Assembly (NCBI GenBank): GCA_030528285.1
Contig: JAUMZE010000006.1
Location: forward strand, 1 to 64,000
DNA: 64,000 nt
DNA from: Aerococcus sp.
GTDB lineage: Bacteria; Bacillota; Bacilli; Lactobacillales; Aerococcaceae
Direction of reading: 5' to 3'
Shown here: piece by piece, positions 56,091 through 64,000 of the stretch
Layout: every line of letters starts with the position of its first letter
How positions within the stretch are numbered: position 1 is the first letter of the stretch
The notes under the pieces: generated by a model
What the model was told of the DNA's origin: nothing
The model's database searches: none
The model's input: the letters and a program-made list of their open reading frames with translations, nothing else
Position numbers and translations under genes: made by a program

Positions 56091-56798
56091 ATGCATAAAA
56101 AACTCGGTTATCTCGCCACCGCTGCCCTCGCCTTAGCGCTGGCAGGATGCGGGACCCAAGCAAAAAATCAAACTTCCATGTACCAAAATGAATCAGCAAC
56201 CAACCAAAGTGAAAGTTCGAGCGCTTCCAGTAGCGTAGAGAGCTCCTCTGAATCTATCTCAACGACGACTAGCGACAGCAGTTCAGAGAGCACATCTGAA
56301 GCCAGTTCCGTTGCGGATAATGACCAAGCCGATCAAGCAGTAAAATCTGTCAGCGTTGAGGGTAAGACCTGGGACGAACAGGAATCCTCTGTCAAGAAAC
56401 AAGTGAATGACGATCAGGTGCAAACTGTCCGTGCCAATTTGACCGCGGTGAAACCGACCAATAAACAAGCCAGCCAAAGTGAGAGCAAGAAAGTAAAGAG
56501 CGGCCACTTATTGGAATCGAATACCTCTTCTAGCGACAGTAGCAATCAAACCGCCAATGATCCAGAAAGCAAAGCTGCCCAAAAAGCCAAAGAACAAGTG
56601 GCAAATATGGACAGTGTGCCAGACCAGACAGAAAACCGCATCATTATCGCGAAAACTAATAACCTTAGCGTCCATGATCTCGACCAATACAGTGACGCTG
56701 AGATCCTCGAAGCGCGCTTGGTTGCTGAAAACTTAGGCAGTGATGCGGGATATTCTTACCGCTACCTTACTCAAAACTACCAGCAACAAAGTCTCTAA
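56091..56798 (+). CDS. Serine-rich lipoprotein
   Basis: 235 aa from ATG 56091 (CAGGAGTGACTACT upstream). Signal peptide with lipobox LALAGC, Cys anchor at residue 20. Residues 35-85 are nearly all Ser/Thr/Glu/Asn (SSASSSVESSSESISTTTSD), then charged segments, and the C-terminal 50 residues look folded (LSVHDLDQYSDAEILEARLV). Surface lipoprotein of unknown function; the Ser-rich spacer may carry the folded part through the wall. Terminator follows. Confidence 0.8.
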   Translation: MHKKLGYLATAALALALAGCGTQAKNQTSMYQNESATNQSESSSASSSVESSSESISTTTSDSSSESTSEASSVADNDQADQAVKSVSVEGKTWDEQESSVKKQVNDDQVQTVRANLTAVKPTNKQASQSESKKVKSGHLLESNTSSSDSSNQTANDPESKAAQKAKEQVANMDSVPDQTENRIIIAKTNNLSVHDLDQYSDAEILEARLVAENLGSDAGYSYRYLTQNYQQQSL

Positions 56799-56851
56799 TC
56801 ACTCGTCCCTCTAGTCCTTCCCTTTTTGAATCATTTGTCCTTTAGTTACTT

Positions 56852-56917
56852 AAAAGGCGTGATACTGAACGTGAGACTCCTATCATAGGAATTTCCGTCA
56901 GCGATCACGCCTATTTT
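56852..56917 (+). terminator. Terminator after the lipoprotein
   Basis: AGGCGTGAT pairs with ATCACGCCT across a long loop with internal pairing, followed by ATTTTGT. Confidence 0.75.
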
Positions 56918-57014
56918 GTACTTGGACTTATAACTTATCACGTGTTTTCGATTTCTGCTTCGTCAGCCACACAGTCTTTATTCCTCACACCTTATTGACA
57001 TCCACTTTCATTTT

Positions 57015-58175
57015 TTATTTCAGATATCCGCGATACCGGTAAATGATCATAAATGCACACGTGAAGGCAAGGAGCGCCACGATCAGATTACTGTGAATGC
57101 CCCACTGATCGAAGCAGTGCCCCGCAATCACGGTCGTCAACATAATGGAAATATCGAACGTCGAGGATTCCAAGGATACTGCGACCTCCTTGTTGGTGTC
57201 TACCTGGCGCGTGAAGGTCGTTTGGAAGAGCGTGGAGAGCGGTCCAAAACTCATCCCCCAGATAATCCCCATCACTATCACAATCATCGTCCAATTTGAT
57301 AGGAACAAAAGCCCCAACATCGCCACAATCCCAAATCCTGCCACGGTGAGTAGGACCTGATGCAGATATTCATCTACTAACCGCTGCACCACGAGAATGG
57401 CACTGATCGCACCAAAGCCGAATAAGAGCTGGAGGACAGTGGCGTTGAGGTGAGTGTACTGAGCGATCATTTGGATATACACATAGGTCGAATACTCCCC
57501 AATCACAAACGCCATCACCATCGAAAGTCCGACACGAATCCCCGGCAAGCGCAGGAGTTCTTTGGGGTGCGGGACTTTTCCAGTACGATTTCCCACGACA
57601 TTAGGAAAATAGCGGAGACCCAATCCAAAAATGAGGAGATAAATACCCGCGATCAGAGCAAACGTGAAGCGCCACGAAGTCAACCGCCCCAGCGCTGTGG
57701 TGAGAGGAACGCCCACACTGAGTCCCAAAGAAGAACCCGTCAGTACCAAGGCAATCGCGCGTCCTCCATGTAACGGCGGTGCGATCGCTAAAGTATAAGG
57801 CGCAATCATTGGCCAGAAAATCGCTGCGCACATCCCACTTAAGAAGCGTGCCACAAGCATCACCCAAAAATTCGGGGAAAGCGCAATGCTTGTATTTAAG
57901 ACACTCAAACTGAACAGAAGTGTTAACAAAAGCACTCGGCGGTTCATCCTAGCCAAGAAACGCGTCAAAGGAATAGCCAGCAGTGCAGACGGTAAGGTAT
58001 AAACTGCCACGAGCCACGCCACTTTCGAGAGTGGCTCAGAAAAAGCAGTACTGATCTGGGTGAGCAGACCAGACGGCGCGAGTTCCGTCGTATAAAACAT
58101 CAATGTCAAACTTCCTAACAAGCCAATGACGACTTTTGATAATGCATTGGGCCTTTCTACACATGCTTCTTCCAT
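57015..58175 (-). CDS. MFS transporter, DHA1 (drug:H+ antiporter) type
   Basis: 386 aa with 12 predicted helices. LVAVYTLPSALLAIPLTRFL and RMNRRVLLLTLLF form the A-motif region; LVARFLSGMCAAIFWPMIAP and GSSLGLSVGVPLTTALGRLT fit AraJ/YdhP-like exporters. Substrate unknown. Lone gene facing the lipoprotein. Confidence 0.82.
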   Translation of the reverse strand: MEEACVERPNALSKVVIGLLGSLTLMFYTTELAPSGLLTQISTAFSEPLSKVAWLVAVYTLPSALLAIPLTRFLARMNRRVLLLTLLFSLSVLNTSIALSPNFWVMLVARFLSGMCAAIFWPMIAPYTLAIAPPLHGGRAIALVLTGSSLGLSVGVPLTTALGRLTSWRFTFALIAGIYLLIFGLGLRYFPNVVGNRTGKVPHPKELLRLPGIRVGLSMVMAFVIGEYSTYVYIQMIAQYTHLNATVLQLLFGFGAISAILVVQRLVDEYLHQVLLTVAGFGIVAMLGLLFLSNWTMIVIVMGIIWGMSFGPLSTLFQTTFTRQVDTNKEVAVSLESSTFDISIMLTTVIAGHCFDQWGIHSNLIVALLAFTCAFMIIYRYRGYLK

Positions 58176-58398
58176 CTGTCTCTCCTACCCCTTTTCTATA
58201 TTCAATGCCTTTTTGACAGCACTCCTATGTTACCACGTGAGGGAGTGAAATAGCGGATGAAACCGCCTATTTTTAGACTTTTTTCTCAGGCTTTTTGATC
58301 GTGATCTGACTCTCTAGGAGTGGATAGTGATTTGTTCCCTATTGGTCTGATCGACTGTACATAGACGTCTCTCCATCCCTCAATTTTTCCGCAAACAA
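58176..58398. other. Intergenic region between MFS gene and GntR operon
   Basis: No gene. It carries the divergent MFS promoter on one side; the GntR promoter begins at 58399. Confidence 0.4.
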
Positions 58399-58427
58399 TT
58401 GACAACCGGGTGTATTACCCGTATAAT
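58399..58427 (+). promoter_or_regulatory. Perfect-consensus promoter of the GntR/ABC operon
   Basis: TTGACA, a 17-bp spacer and TATAAT: exact SigA consensus. Operator 1 overlaps the spacer and -10. Confidence 0.93.
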
Positions 58428-58430
58428 ACA
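58411..58430. promoter_or_regulatory. Palindromic operator 1
   Basis: TGTATTACCCGTATAATACA, an inverted repeat spanning the -10 box. Likely binding site of the GntR protein encoded just downstream. Confidence 0.75.
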
Positions 58431-58439
58431 GACAACAAG

Positions 58440-58459
58440 TGTATTATTGAATTAATACA
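58440..58459. promoter_or_regulatory. Palindromic operator 2
   Basis: TGTATTATTGAATTAATACA, same arms as operator 1, centre 29 bp further on, over the probable transcription start. Confidence 0.75.
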
Positions 58460-58503
58460 GAAAGACACTCTGCTTGATTTTTGATAGAAAGAAGGAGGGG
58501 CTT

Positions 58504-58875
58504 GTGGATTTCGATAAGCATCGTCCTATCTATGCCCAAGTGATTGAGCAGATCAAACTGGGCATGACGGACGGCACGTACCAGCCGGGAGAATCATTGC
58601 CGAGTCGACGTGAAATCGCACGCCAGCTGGGCATTAATCCCAATACCGTTCAGCGGGCCTTCGCCACTTTGGAGGCGGAGGGCTACATCACCACGGAAAA
58701 AACCACCGTCAGCGTCGTCACCACAGACAAGGAGAAACTATTAATCCTGAAGAAAAACCTACTAAATACCGCGATTGACCAATTGATTGAGACCGCAACT
58801 CAGATGACAATCACAGAGTCTGAGGTCCTCTTACTCGTGGAAGCGGCCTATCAAAGGAGGCAACAACATGATTGA
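58504..58875 (+). CDS. GntR-family (YtrA-type) repressor
   Basis: 123 aa from the GTG at 58504 (AAGGAGGGG upstream). Winged helix: FDKHRPIYAQVIEQIKLGMT, LPSRREIARQLGINPNTVQR, AFATLEAEGYITT; then a short helical tail, as in YtrA/YhcF regulators that govern the ABC genes next to them. It probably binds the two TGTATTA palindromes in its own promoter. The stop overlaps the ATPase start by 8 bp. Confidence 0.88.
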   Translation: MDFDKHRPIYAQVIEQIKLGMTDGTYQPGESLPSRREIARQLGINPNTVQRAFATLEAEGYITTEKTTVSVVTTDKEKLLILKKNLLNTAIDQLIETATQMTITESEVLLLVEAAYQRRQQHD

Positions 58876-59560
58876 AGCAAAACATCTCAAAAAGAGCTAC
58901 GGCAAAAAAGTCGTCCTTAATGATCTGTCCTTTACGATTCATCCAGGTGAAGTAACCTGTTTGATCGGGGTAAACGGCACAGGGAAGACGACGATTATGA
59001 ATGCCATTATGAAATTGATCACACTCAATAGCGGTGAGATTCTCATCGACCACCATCCAATTACTTTCAATGATTTCAATCGGATCAGCTATGTCCCAGA
59101 TATGATTACCCTCCTCCACTCCTTAACAATTGAAGAGAGCTTAATCTACATGGAGACGTACTATCAGAGTTTCAGCTGGGAACGCGCAGAGGCACTGCTT
59201 GAGTTCTTCCATTTAAATCGTGAGGACCGGATTATGGAACTCTCCAAGGGGAATATCGCCAAGGTGAATATCCTCGTCAATCTGTCCTTGGATGCGGATT
59301 ACTTCATTATGGACGAGCCCTTCTCTGGGATTGATATCTTCACGCGCGAGGAGATCGCCAATATCTTTACGGACGACATTCTTTCCGACAAAGGCGTATT
59401 GATTTCTACCCACGAGATTAAAGACATTGAGTTTCTCGTGGACAAAGCGATTCTCATCGATCACGGACGAATTGTGAAATCCTTCTATCCAGAAACTGTG
59501 CGGCAAGAAACCGGTCAATCGATTGAAGATGTCATGCGGGAGGTGTACCAACATGTCTAG
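58868..59560 (+). CDS. ABC transporter ATPase (YtrB-like)
   Basis: 230 aa. Walker A LIGVNGTGKTTIMNAI, signature in a divergent form MELSKGNIAKVNILVNLSLD, Walker B YFIMDEPFSGIDIFTREEIA, H-loop LISTHEIKDIEFL. Coupled to the following permease by an 8-bp overlap. Confidence 0.9.
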   Translation: MIEAKHLKKSYGKKVVLNDLSFTIHPGEVTCLIGVNGTGKTTIMNAIMKLITLNSGEILIDHHPITFNDFNRISYVPDMITLLHSLTIEESLIYMETYYQSFSWERAEALLEFFHLNREDRIMELSKGNIAKVNILVNLSLDADYFIMDEPFSGIDIFTREEIANIFTDDILSDKGVLISTHEIKDIEFLVDKAILIDHGRIVKSFYPETVRQETGQSIEDVMREVYQHV

Positions 59561-60356
59561 GTTTTTAAATTTGACGAGTGACGAACTCTATCGCTCGCGT
59601 CATTATTTCTTGGGAATCGTGTTATTCGTCTTAGTCGGCGAAGGGATTGGAGCGATTCATTTTCTCTATAACTTCACGCACTCAGATTATGCGAGTGGGA
59701 TGACCTTCCATTTGATCCAGTTGTTTGATGCGACGATGCCCTTCTTCTTCACTTTAGCGGGGGCCATCATGGCGATGTTAATCTACTGCATTATCAGTTG
59801 GCAACGCGAGAGCACGGGGAAATCCCGCTTTATGTACCGCCTCTTGACCTTGCCGGGGAATCGGTTGAGTATCCCGCTCGCTAAAATCACGAGTATCCTG
59901 TTGATGATTTTCGGGCTGCTGTTCCTTCAATTAGTGATCTATGAGGGTGCGCATCTGTTGTGTCAACTGTTCTATCCCGGACAATATCAGACTACACAGA
60001 TTACCGACGTCTTTTTACAGCGCACCTACTTTAATCCCATTTCACTGGTGATCTTTCCCTATTCACTGCCGACTTTTCTCATTTACTATGGTTGGGGCAC
60101 TAACTTTCTCTTTTTATTGTTCAATGTGCTGACTATGTGGCAGGGGCTGCAGTATCGTTCATGGATTGTGCGGATGGGGCTCCCACTCGTGTATGAGGTG
60201 ATGGGGGTTGGCATTTCCGCAGTGATCGTGTGGCTTGGGAGCTTCTACCTCACGCCGGGCGAGATGCAGTGGCTGAACGGCCTCCTCATCCTCGTCATAG
60301 GTGCATTCCAACTGCTACTGATGAAATATCTCATGGATCATACCATGACGGTTTAA
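59553..60356 (+). CDS. ABC permease-like membrane protein
   Basis: 267 aa from ATG 59553 (GGGAGGTG upstream). Six hydrophobic segments, e.g. FLGIVLFVLVGEGIGAIHFL, FFFTLAGAIMAMLIYCIISW, ITSILLMIFGLLFLQLVIYE and WLNGLLILVIGAFQLLLMKY. Pairs with the ATPase before it. Substrate unknown. Confidence 0.78.
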   Translation: MSRFLNLTSDELYRSRHYFLGIVLFVLVGEGIGAIHFLYNFTHSDYASGMTFHLIQLFDATMPFFFTLAGAIMAMLIYCIISWQRESTGKSRFMYRLLTLPGNRLSIPLAKITSILLMIFGLLFLQLVIYEGAHLLCQLFYPGQYQTTQITDVFLQRTYFNPISLVIFPYSLPTFLIYYGWGTNFLFLLFNVLTMWQGLQYRSWIVRMGLPLVYEVMGVGISAVIVWLGSFYLTPGEMQWLNGLLILVIGAFQLLLMKYLMDHTMTV

Positions 60357-60368
60357 GGAGGGAGTTTC

Positions 60369-61580
60369 ATGCGAAAACACGGCTTATTTCAGCTTTTATT
60401 GTTAGCATTCATCGCACTGATTGTTGCAGTGGGGCTACTCCATGTCGATAGCCAAAAGAAACATACCACCTTACAAATCAACGGCGATCAAACCGTTTTA
60501 AACGATGCGTCGTTATCGGTGGAACTACAGAAGAATAAAAGTGAAAGCGAATTTACGATGATTCAAGATAAATATGGGGAATCTCCGCTTGCGAAAACAC
60601 CCAATAGCCTTGATTATCGTGAAGACAACCGGCTCCATATTTTCAAAGCCTTTCCATTGTGGCAGCGTCCCAAACTTCGTGACCAAGAGATTGAGCAATA
60701 TGCAGCGAATCGTTACCTCGTGATCGATACTCCTGACTTTCCGGAGGCTTTCAATGGTTCAATGGACCTCCTAAATGTTGATACACAAGCAAAAACCAAA
60801 ACGAAAACAACCGTCAATATAACGAAAGACAAACTCAACATGGATCAGACCGCCACTCGCATCGACTTGGCGTTCTATCATATGCGCCAAGATCAAGACG
60901 GGCTCTTGTATCTTGAGTTTAATGCCTTTCCACGGGTTGAAAATAGCCAGCAAACCAACGCACAAGGCAAGGTCTTGCAGATAGTGTTCGATCCTAAACA
61001 AAATCAAGTGAAAGAGAAAATAGTGAAAGACATAGATGTCACGCCTGATGAGAGCGAGGAACAGGCGATGATTTTCGGGGCTAGGATGCCACTCGCCATG
61101 CTGAATGGGACCCTCATCAACCAAAATGATAACGGCACCCTCACCCTCCATCTCACTGATGCGAAAGGACAAGAAGTAGTCAAAGCGGATATGACGGATT
61201 TCATTAAGGACAAGATGAGCGATCTTCTCGAACCTAAAGAAACCACGGATAACTACCGAGTGGGAGCTGAGGCGCCGTCTAACCGTGTGATTGATAATGT
61301 GGCGTCTCACTTCTACATTGTGGGAAATCAATTGTACTTCTACCATACCAATGACCAGGAAAAAACGACGCTCTATCGCTGGGATAATGAGAAGAAGGCA
61401 TTCACTTCTGTTTCAGAAATTCTAGGATTGGTGGAATCACTGGAGTACAAAAATCATCAATTCTACTTACTCGGAAATAATAAGATCTGGGTCTTAGATG
61501 GCAATGACTTCAAGAACAAGGCAACAATTACCGTCAAGAGCGATCAAAACTATCACATGACAAATATGCAGCTCTTTTAG
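60369..61580 (+). CDS. Membrane-anchored extracytoplasmic protein of the ABC operon
   Basis: 403 aa after GGAGGGAG. One N-terminal helix (LFQLLLLAFIALIVAVGLLH), the rest extracellular and beta-rich; late segments HFYIVGNQLYFYHTNDQEKT, ALYRWDNE-like and FYLLGNNKIWVLDGN look like beta-propeller or Kelch-like strands. No family recognised. Likely works with the ABC pair as sensor or substrate-handling partner. Confidence 0.65.
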   Translation: MRKHGLFQLLLLAFIALIVAVGLLHVDSQKKHTTLQINGDQTVLNDASLSVELQKNKSESEFTMIQDKYGESPLAKTPNSLDYREDNRLHIFKAFPLWQRPKLRDQEIEQYAANRYLVIDTPDFPEAFNGSMDLLNVDTQAKTKTKTTVNITKDKLNMDQTATRIDLAFYHMRQDQDGLLYLEFNAFPRVENSQQTNAQGKVLQIVFDPKQNQVKEKIVKDIDVTPDESEEQAMIFGARMPLAMLNGTLINQNDNGTLTLHLTDAKGQEVVKADMTDFIKDKMSDLLEPKETTDNYRVGAEAPSNRVIDNVASHFYIVGNQLYFYHTNDQEKTTLYRWDNEKKAFTSVSEILGLVESLEYKNHQFYLLGNNKIWVLDGNDFKNKATITVKSDQNYHMTNMQLF

Positions 61581-61598
61581 GGGGGGTGTTGGCAGGAT

Positions 61599-62090
61599 AT
61601 GAATAAGCGCAAACTCACTCAGATCCTATTTATCTATTATCTGATTATCCTCACCTGGGTGATCGTCTTTAAAATGAGTTTTCCTCTCTTAGATATTTAT
61701 CGCATTCGTCAGATCAATCTGATGCCCTTCGTTGATCCGGCTCAACCAAATGGACCGACCAATTACTTTGATATTGTAGCGAACATCCTGGCCTTTATTC
61801 CGTTCGGGTTGTTCATGCATATCTTCTGGCGGATGGAACCTCTCTGGAAACAGTGGCTTCCGATGTTAGAGGTGAGTTTGCTCTTTGAATGTTTGCAGTG
61901 GACATTAGCGGTCGGACGGAGCGACATTACCGATGTCATCACGAATGCGTTTGGCGGGTTATTGGGCATCCTCCTCGCCTGGGCTCTGCGCACCCTCTTC
62001 CCGAAACACTGGATCACGCTGATTAATGGCCTCTGTGTCGTGGGAGCGATTGGAATGACCTTCGTGGTGATCATCGTAGCATTCTTTTAA
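61599..62090 (+). CDS. VanZ-family membrane protein
   Basis: 163 aa. IRQINLMPFVDPAQPNG, DIVANILAFIPFGLFMHIF, LLFECLQWTLAVGRSDITDV and ITNAFGGLLGILLAW are the VanZ motifs. VanZ-like proteins affect glycopeptide or lipid sensitivity in some species. GGGGGGTGTT precedes the ATG. Last gene of the GntR operon, followed by a strong terminator. Confidence 0.9.
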   Translation: MNKRKLTQILFIYYLIILTWVIVFKMSFPLLDIYRIRQINLMPFVDPAQPNGPTNYFDIVANILAFIPFGLFMHIFWRMEPLWKQWLPMLEVSLLFECLQWTLAVGRSDITDVITNAFGGLLGILLAWALRTLFPKHWITLINGLCVVGAIGMTFVVIIVAFF

Positions 62091-62117
62091 AAGACACATG
62101 AACTCTATAAATAGACG

Positions 62118-62189
62118 AAAACCGCTCGAAGTCATGAGCTGGCCCCTGTCACGTAGACAAGGAGCTGTTCATCCTTCGAGCGGTTTTTC
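62118..62189. terminator. Bidirectional terminator between vanZ-like gene and GST gene
   Basis: AAACCGCTCGAAG pairs with CTTCGAGCGGTTT; T-runs on both strands. Confidence 0.85.
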
Positions 62190-62221
62190 TTGGTATTAAT
62201 GAGCGAAGTAGGCGTGGTTCA

Positions 62222-63094
62222 TTATTCCACAGCTTCTTCCCAAATGGTGGTGTCTGGTCCTGCTGGCAAAACTTCACGGCTGTAAACTGCTTCAGAGGAT
62301 TTCCCGAGATAGAAGCCTTTTTGGATCTCTTTGAAGTTAGTCGTATCCTTGAAGGCCGGCAGTTGATAGAGACGGCGTGCATACCGCCAGATATTTGGAT
62401 ATTCATAGAGATGCTTCTTATTTAGGCCGCCCACTGGATAGAAGACCACATCAAAGCGTGCGAGTGGCGTGTACATCACGACATCCGCCAAGGTGAGATG
62501 ATCTCCCACGAGATAATCATGTTCCTTGAAATGTTCCTCCAGGGCGTCTAATGCGCTAAAAATCATATCATATGCCACGTCATAGACATCCTGTTTTTTA
62601 GAATGGGTGGCGCGAATGCCAGGACCTAATACCTTGGTGCCTACATAGGAGAACCATTCTTCAATCTCTTCCTGTTCTGATTCAGGATAAAGATCCGGAG
62701 CATCAGCGGGCGCAACCTCCTTGAACCGCGTCGCAAAGTCATGAATGATGTCCAGAGATTCGCTGTTCACGACTTCCCCAGTAGTTTTATCAACGAGCGC
62801 TGGGACAGAATAAGGCCCTGCATACTCCGGATCTTTCTTGAGGTAAGGTTCGGTAAGGTCATGGATCCCCAACACGGCATCCTTGTCGTCTACACTCCCA
62901 ATGGCATCCTTAAATCCCCAGTATTGGTCATATTTGACAGAGTTCACCAACCCTAGTGACACCTGATCCGTTAATCCCATCAACTCACGCACGATCATCG
63001 CCCGGTGCGCAAATGGGCATGGATAAGCTGCCAACAAGTGGTAGCGATTTGCTGCTACGGGATAATTGAGAGATTCGTCGAGTGTGTTTGTCAT
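62222..63094 (-). CDS. Glutathione S-transferase-like (glutathionyl-hydroquinone reductase family)
   Basis: 290 aa from ATG 63094 (GAAAGGAGTCAATGTG upstream). Active-site motif AAYPCPFAHRAMIVRELMGL with a Cys typical of Xi-class enzymes; PYSVPALVDKTTGEVVNSES and the C-terminal helical domain with YLVGDHLTLADVVMYTPLAR. Reduces glutathionyl- or bacillithiol-type quinone adducts in the family. Which thiol it uses here cannot be read from sequence. Confidence 0.87.
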   Translation of the reverse strand: MTNTLDESLNYPVAANRYHLLAAYPCPFAHRAMIVRELMGLTDQVSLGLVNSVKYDQYWGFKDAIGSVDDKDAVLGIHDLTEPYLKKDPEYAGPYSVPALVDKTTGEVVNSESLDIIHDFATRFKEVAPADAPDLYPESEQEEIEEWFSYVGTKVLGPGIRATHSKKQDVYDVAYDMIFSALDALEEHFKEHDYLVGDHLTLADVVMYTPLARFDVVFYPVGGLNKKHLYEYPNIWRYARRLYQLPAFKDTTNFKEIQKGFYLGKSSEAVYSREVLPAGPDTTIWEEAVE

Positions 63095-63311
63095 CACATT
63101 GACTCCTTTCACTTCTTTGTTATCTACAGTGTAACAAAGAAAGTACAAAAATAACTGTAATTTATCTTTTATAGTCAAGATATTATGTATCCGGCTTCTT
63201 TGCCTATTTTTTGAAGGTTAGACGCCTATTATTATGAGAGTGTTTCTTACATCTATGTCAGAATGAAAGAATTTGAAAGCTTAAAATAGTAGGATATCCA
63301 TACTTTTATGA

Positions 63312-63317
63312 TATAAT
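63312..63317 (+). promoter_or_regulatory. -10 box of gltS
   Basis: TATAAT preceded by TGA (TGATATAAT, extended -10), about 65 bp before the gltS start. Confidence 0.6.
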
Positions 63318-63381
63318 CTTCAAATATGGAAGTTGGTTTCCTATTTTTATGTCACTTTATCTTACAAAGGAGGTGGGAACT

Positions 63382-64000
63382 ATGACGATTTCTATGAATA
63401 TGATTCAAACGACGGGTTTTGCTGTCATCATGTCAGCAATCGGTTATTGGATTCAACGTCATGTTTCCGTATTGAAGCGTTTGTCAATCCCTGGTCCCGT
63501 GATTGGTGGGGTGTTATTCGCTATTATTCATACCATATTACGTTTGAGCGGGATTTTGCAATTTGATTTTGATCATACACTGCAAGAGTTCTTCCAGACG
63601 CTCTTCTTCACAACGGTTGGTTTTACCGCGAGTGTGAAAATGCTGCGCGAGAGTGGGATTCAAGCATCCAAAATGATTCTTTTAACCTTCGTAATGATTG
63701 TCATTCAGAACTTAGTGGGTGCTGGAATGGCACATGTCGTGGGGATTAATCCACTCCTAGGATTACTGATGGGTTCCTCCGCATTGGTTGGGGGTCCTGG
63801 AACGACCGGTGCGGTGGCACCTTCCATTGCAGATCTCGGGTTCAGTTCGGCCCTCACAGTCGGTTTTGCTGCCGCCACATTTGGGATTGCCGCGGGATCG
63901 ATTCTTGGGGGACCCACTGCTACTTGGATCATTAATCATTTCCATATCAAAACTGGTAACGACAATCTCGAAAACGGCCAAGGCGACGATTATGATGGCG
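63382..64000 (+). CDS. gltS: Sodium/glutamate symporter, partial (3' end outside window)
   Basis: 206 codons visible, starting at ATG 63382 after AAAGGAGGTGGG. Hydrophobic throughout, with RLSIPGPVIGGVLFAIIHTI, FFQTLFFTTVGFTASVKMLR and the GltS signature MGSSALVGGPGTTGAVAPSI. Imports glutamate with Na+. The rest lies beyond the window. Confidence 0.88.
   Translation, partial: MTISMNMIQTTGFAVIMSAIGYWIQRHVSVLKRLSIPGPVIGGVLFAIIHTILRLSGILQFDFDHTLQEFFQTLFFTTVGFTASVKMLRESGIQASKMILLTFVMIVIQNLVGAGMAHVVGINPLLGLLMGSSALVGGPGTTGAVAPSIADLGFSSALTVGFAAATFGIAAGSILGGPTATWIINHFHIKTGNDNLENGQGDDYDG

Noticed and set aside
1..64000. CRISPR array, tRNA, rRNA
   Set aside because: No regularly spaced identical repeats beyond those listed, and no tRNA or rRNA signature was seen.

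Overview
The window reads as chromosomal DNA of a lactic acid bacterium (order Lactobacillales, most likely Lactobacillaceae; genus not resolved). The evidence is the block truB-ribF ... hrcA-grpE-dnaK-dnaJ ... lepA, a long ThyA with an insertion like that of Lactobacillus casei, the thyA-folA-yozE-ctpA-lepB-ylqF-rnhB cluster on one strand, purine-rich Gram-positive ribosome-binding sites, a near-canonical CIRCE element before hrcA, and a LysM secreted protein of the kind common in lactobacilli. No rRNA, tRNA or CRISPR array was seen.

Region 1 (1-10.3 kb) is accessory DNA. A LysM protein runs off the left edge. Three related hairpin-terminated units, which look like tandem small RNAs, lie in an otherwise empty 1.6 kb. 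Next comes a minus-strand module from an integrated plasmid or conjugative element: ribbon-helix-helix-like regulators, a replication-type protein with three 24-bp direct repeats inside its gene, an ArpU-like protein, Ssb, small proteins and a VirB2-like subunit, ending in a terminator with no conjugation ATPase. An orphan RelB/DinJ antitoxin and a decayed HipA-kinase locus follow.

Region 2 (10.8-33.7 kb) is mostly housekeeping: an AEC transporter, two FMN reductases (one fused to a PAS domain), ppaC, parE-parC, a TPP-riboswitch thiamine operon (thiM-thiD-thiE and a nonsense-interrupted tenA), RNase HII, the YlqF GTPase, signal peptidase, a CtpA protease, DHFR, thymidylate synthase, an ABC-F ATPase and a secreted C69 dipeptidase. 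A phage-type S24 repressor remnant sits between parE and the thiamine operon.

Region 3 (33.7-39.6 kb) is decaying: an aldo/keto reductase with three internal stops, a frameshifted LysR gene, an intact quinone oxidoreductase, an RpiR regulator, and a beta-glucoside PTS gene truncated at both ends and joined in frame to the tail of a DJ-1/PfpI gene.

Region 4 (39.6-52.3 kb) carries lepA, the dnaJ/dnaK/grpE/hrcA heat-shock cluster, a luciferase-like oxidoreductase, ribF-truB and further remnants (AraC tail, truncated esterase, truncated copy of a small acidic protein). Region 5 (52.4-64 kb) has a fused ABC transporter, a histidine phosphatase, a serine-rich lipoprotein, an MFS exporter, a GntR-controlled ABC/permease/secreted protein/VanZ operon behind a consensus promoter with two palindromic operators, a glutathionyl-hydroquinone-reductase-like protein and the start of gltS. 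Coordinates and translations were read by eye; family calls rest on motifs and recognisable homology, without database searches.
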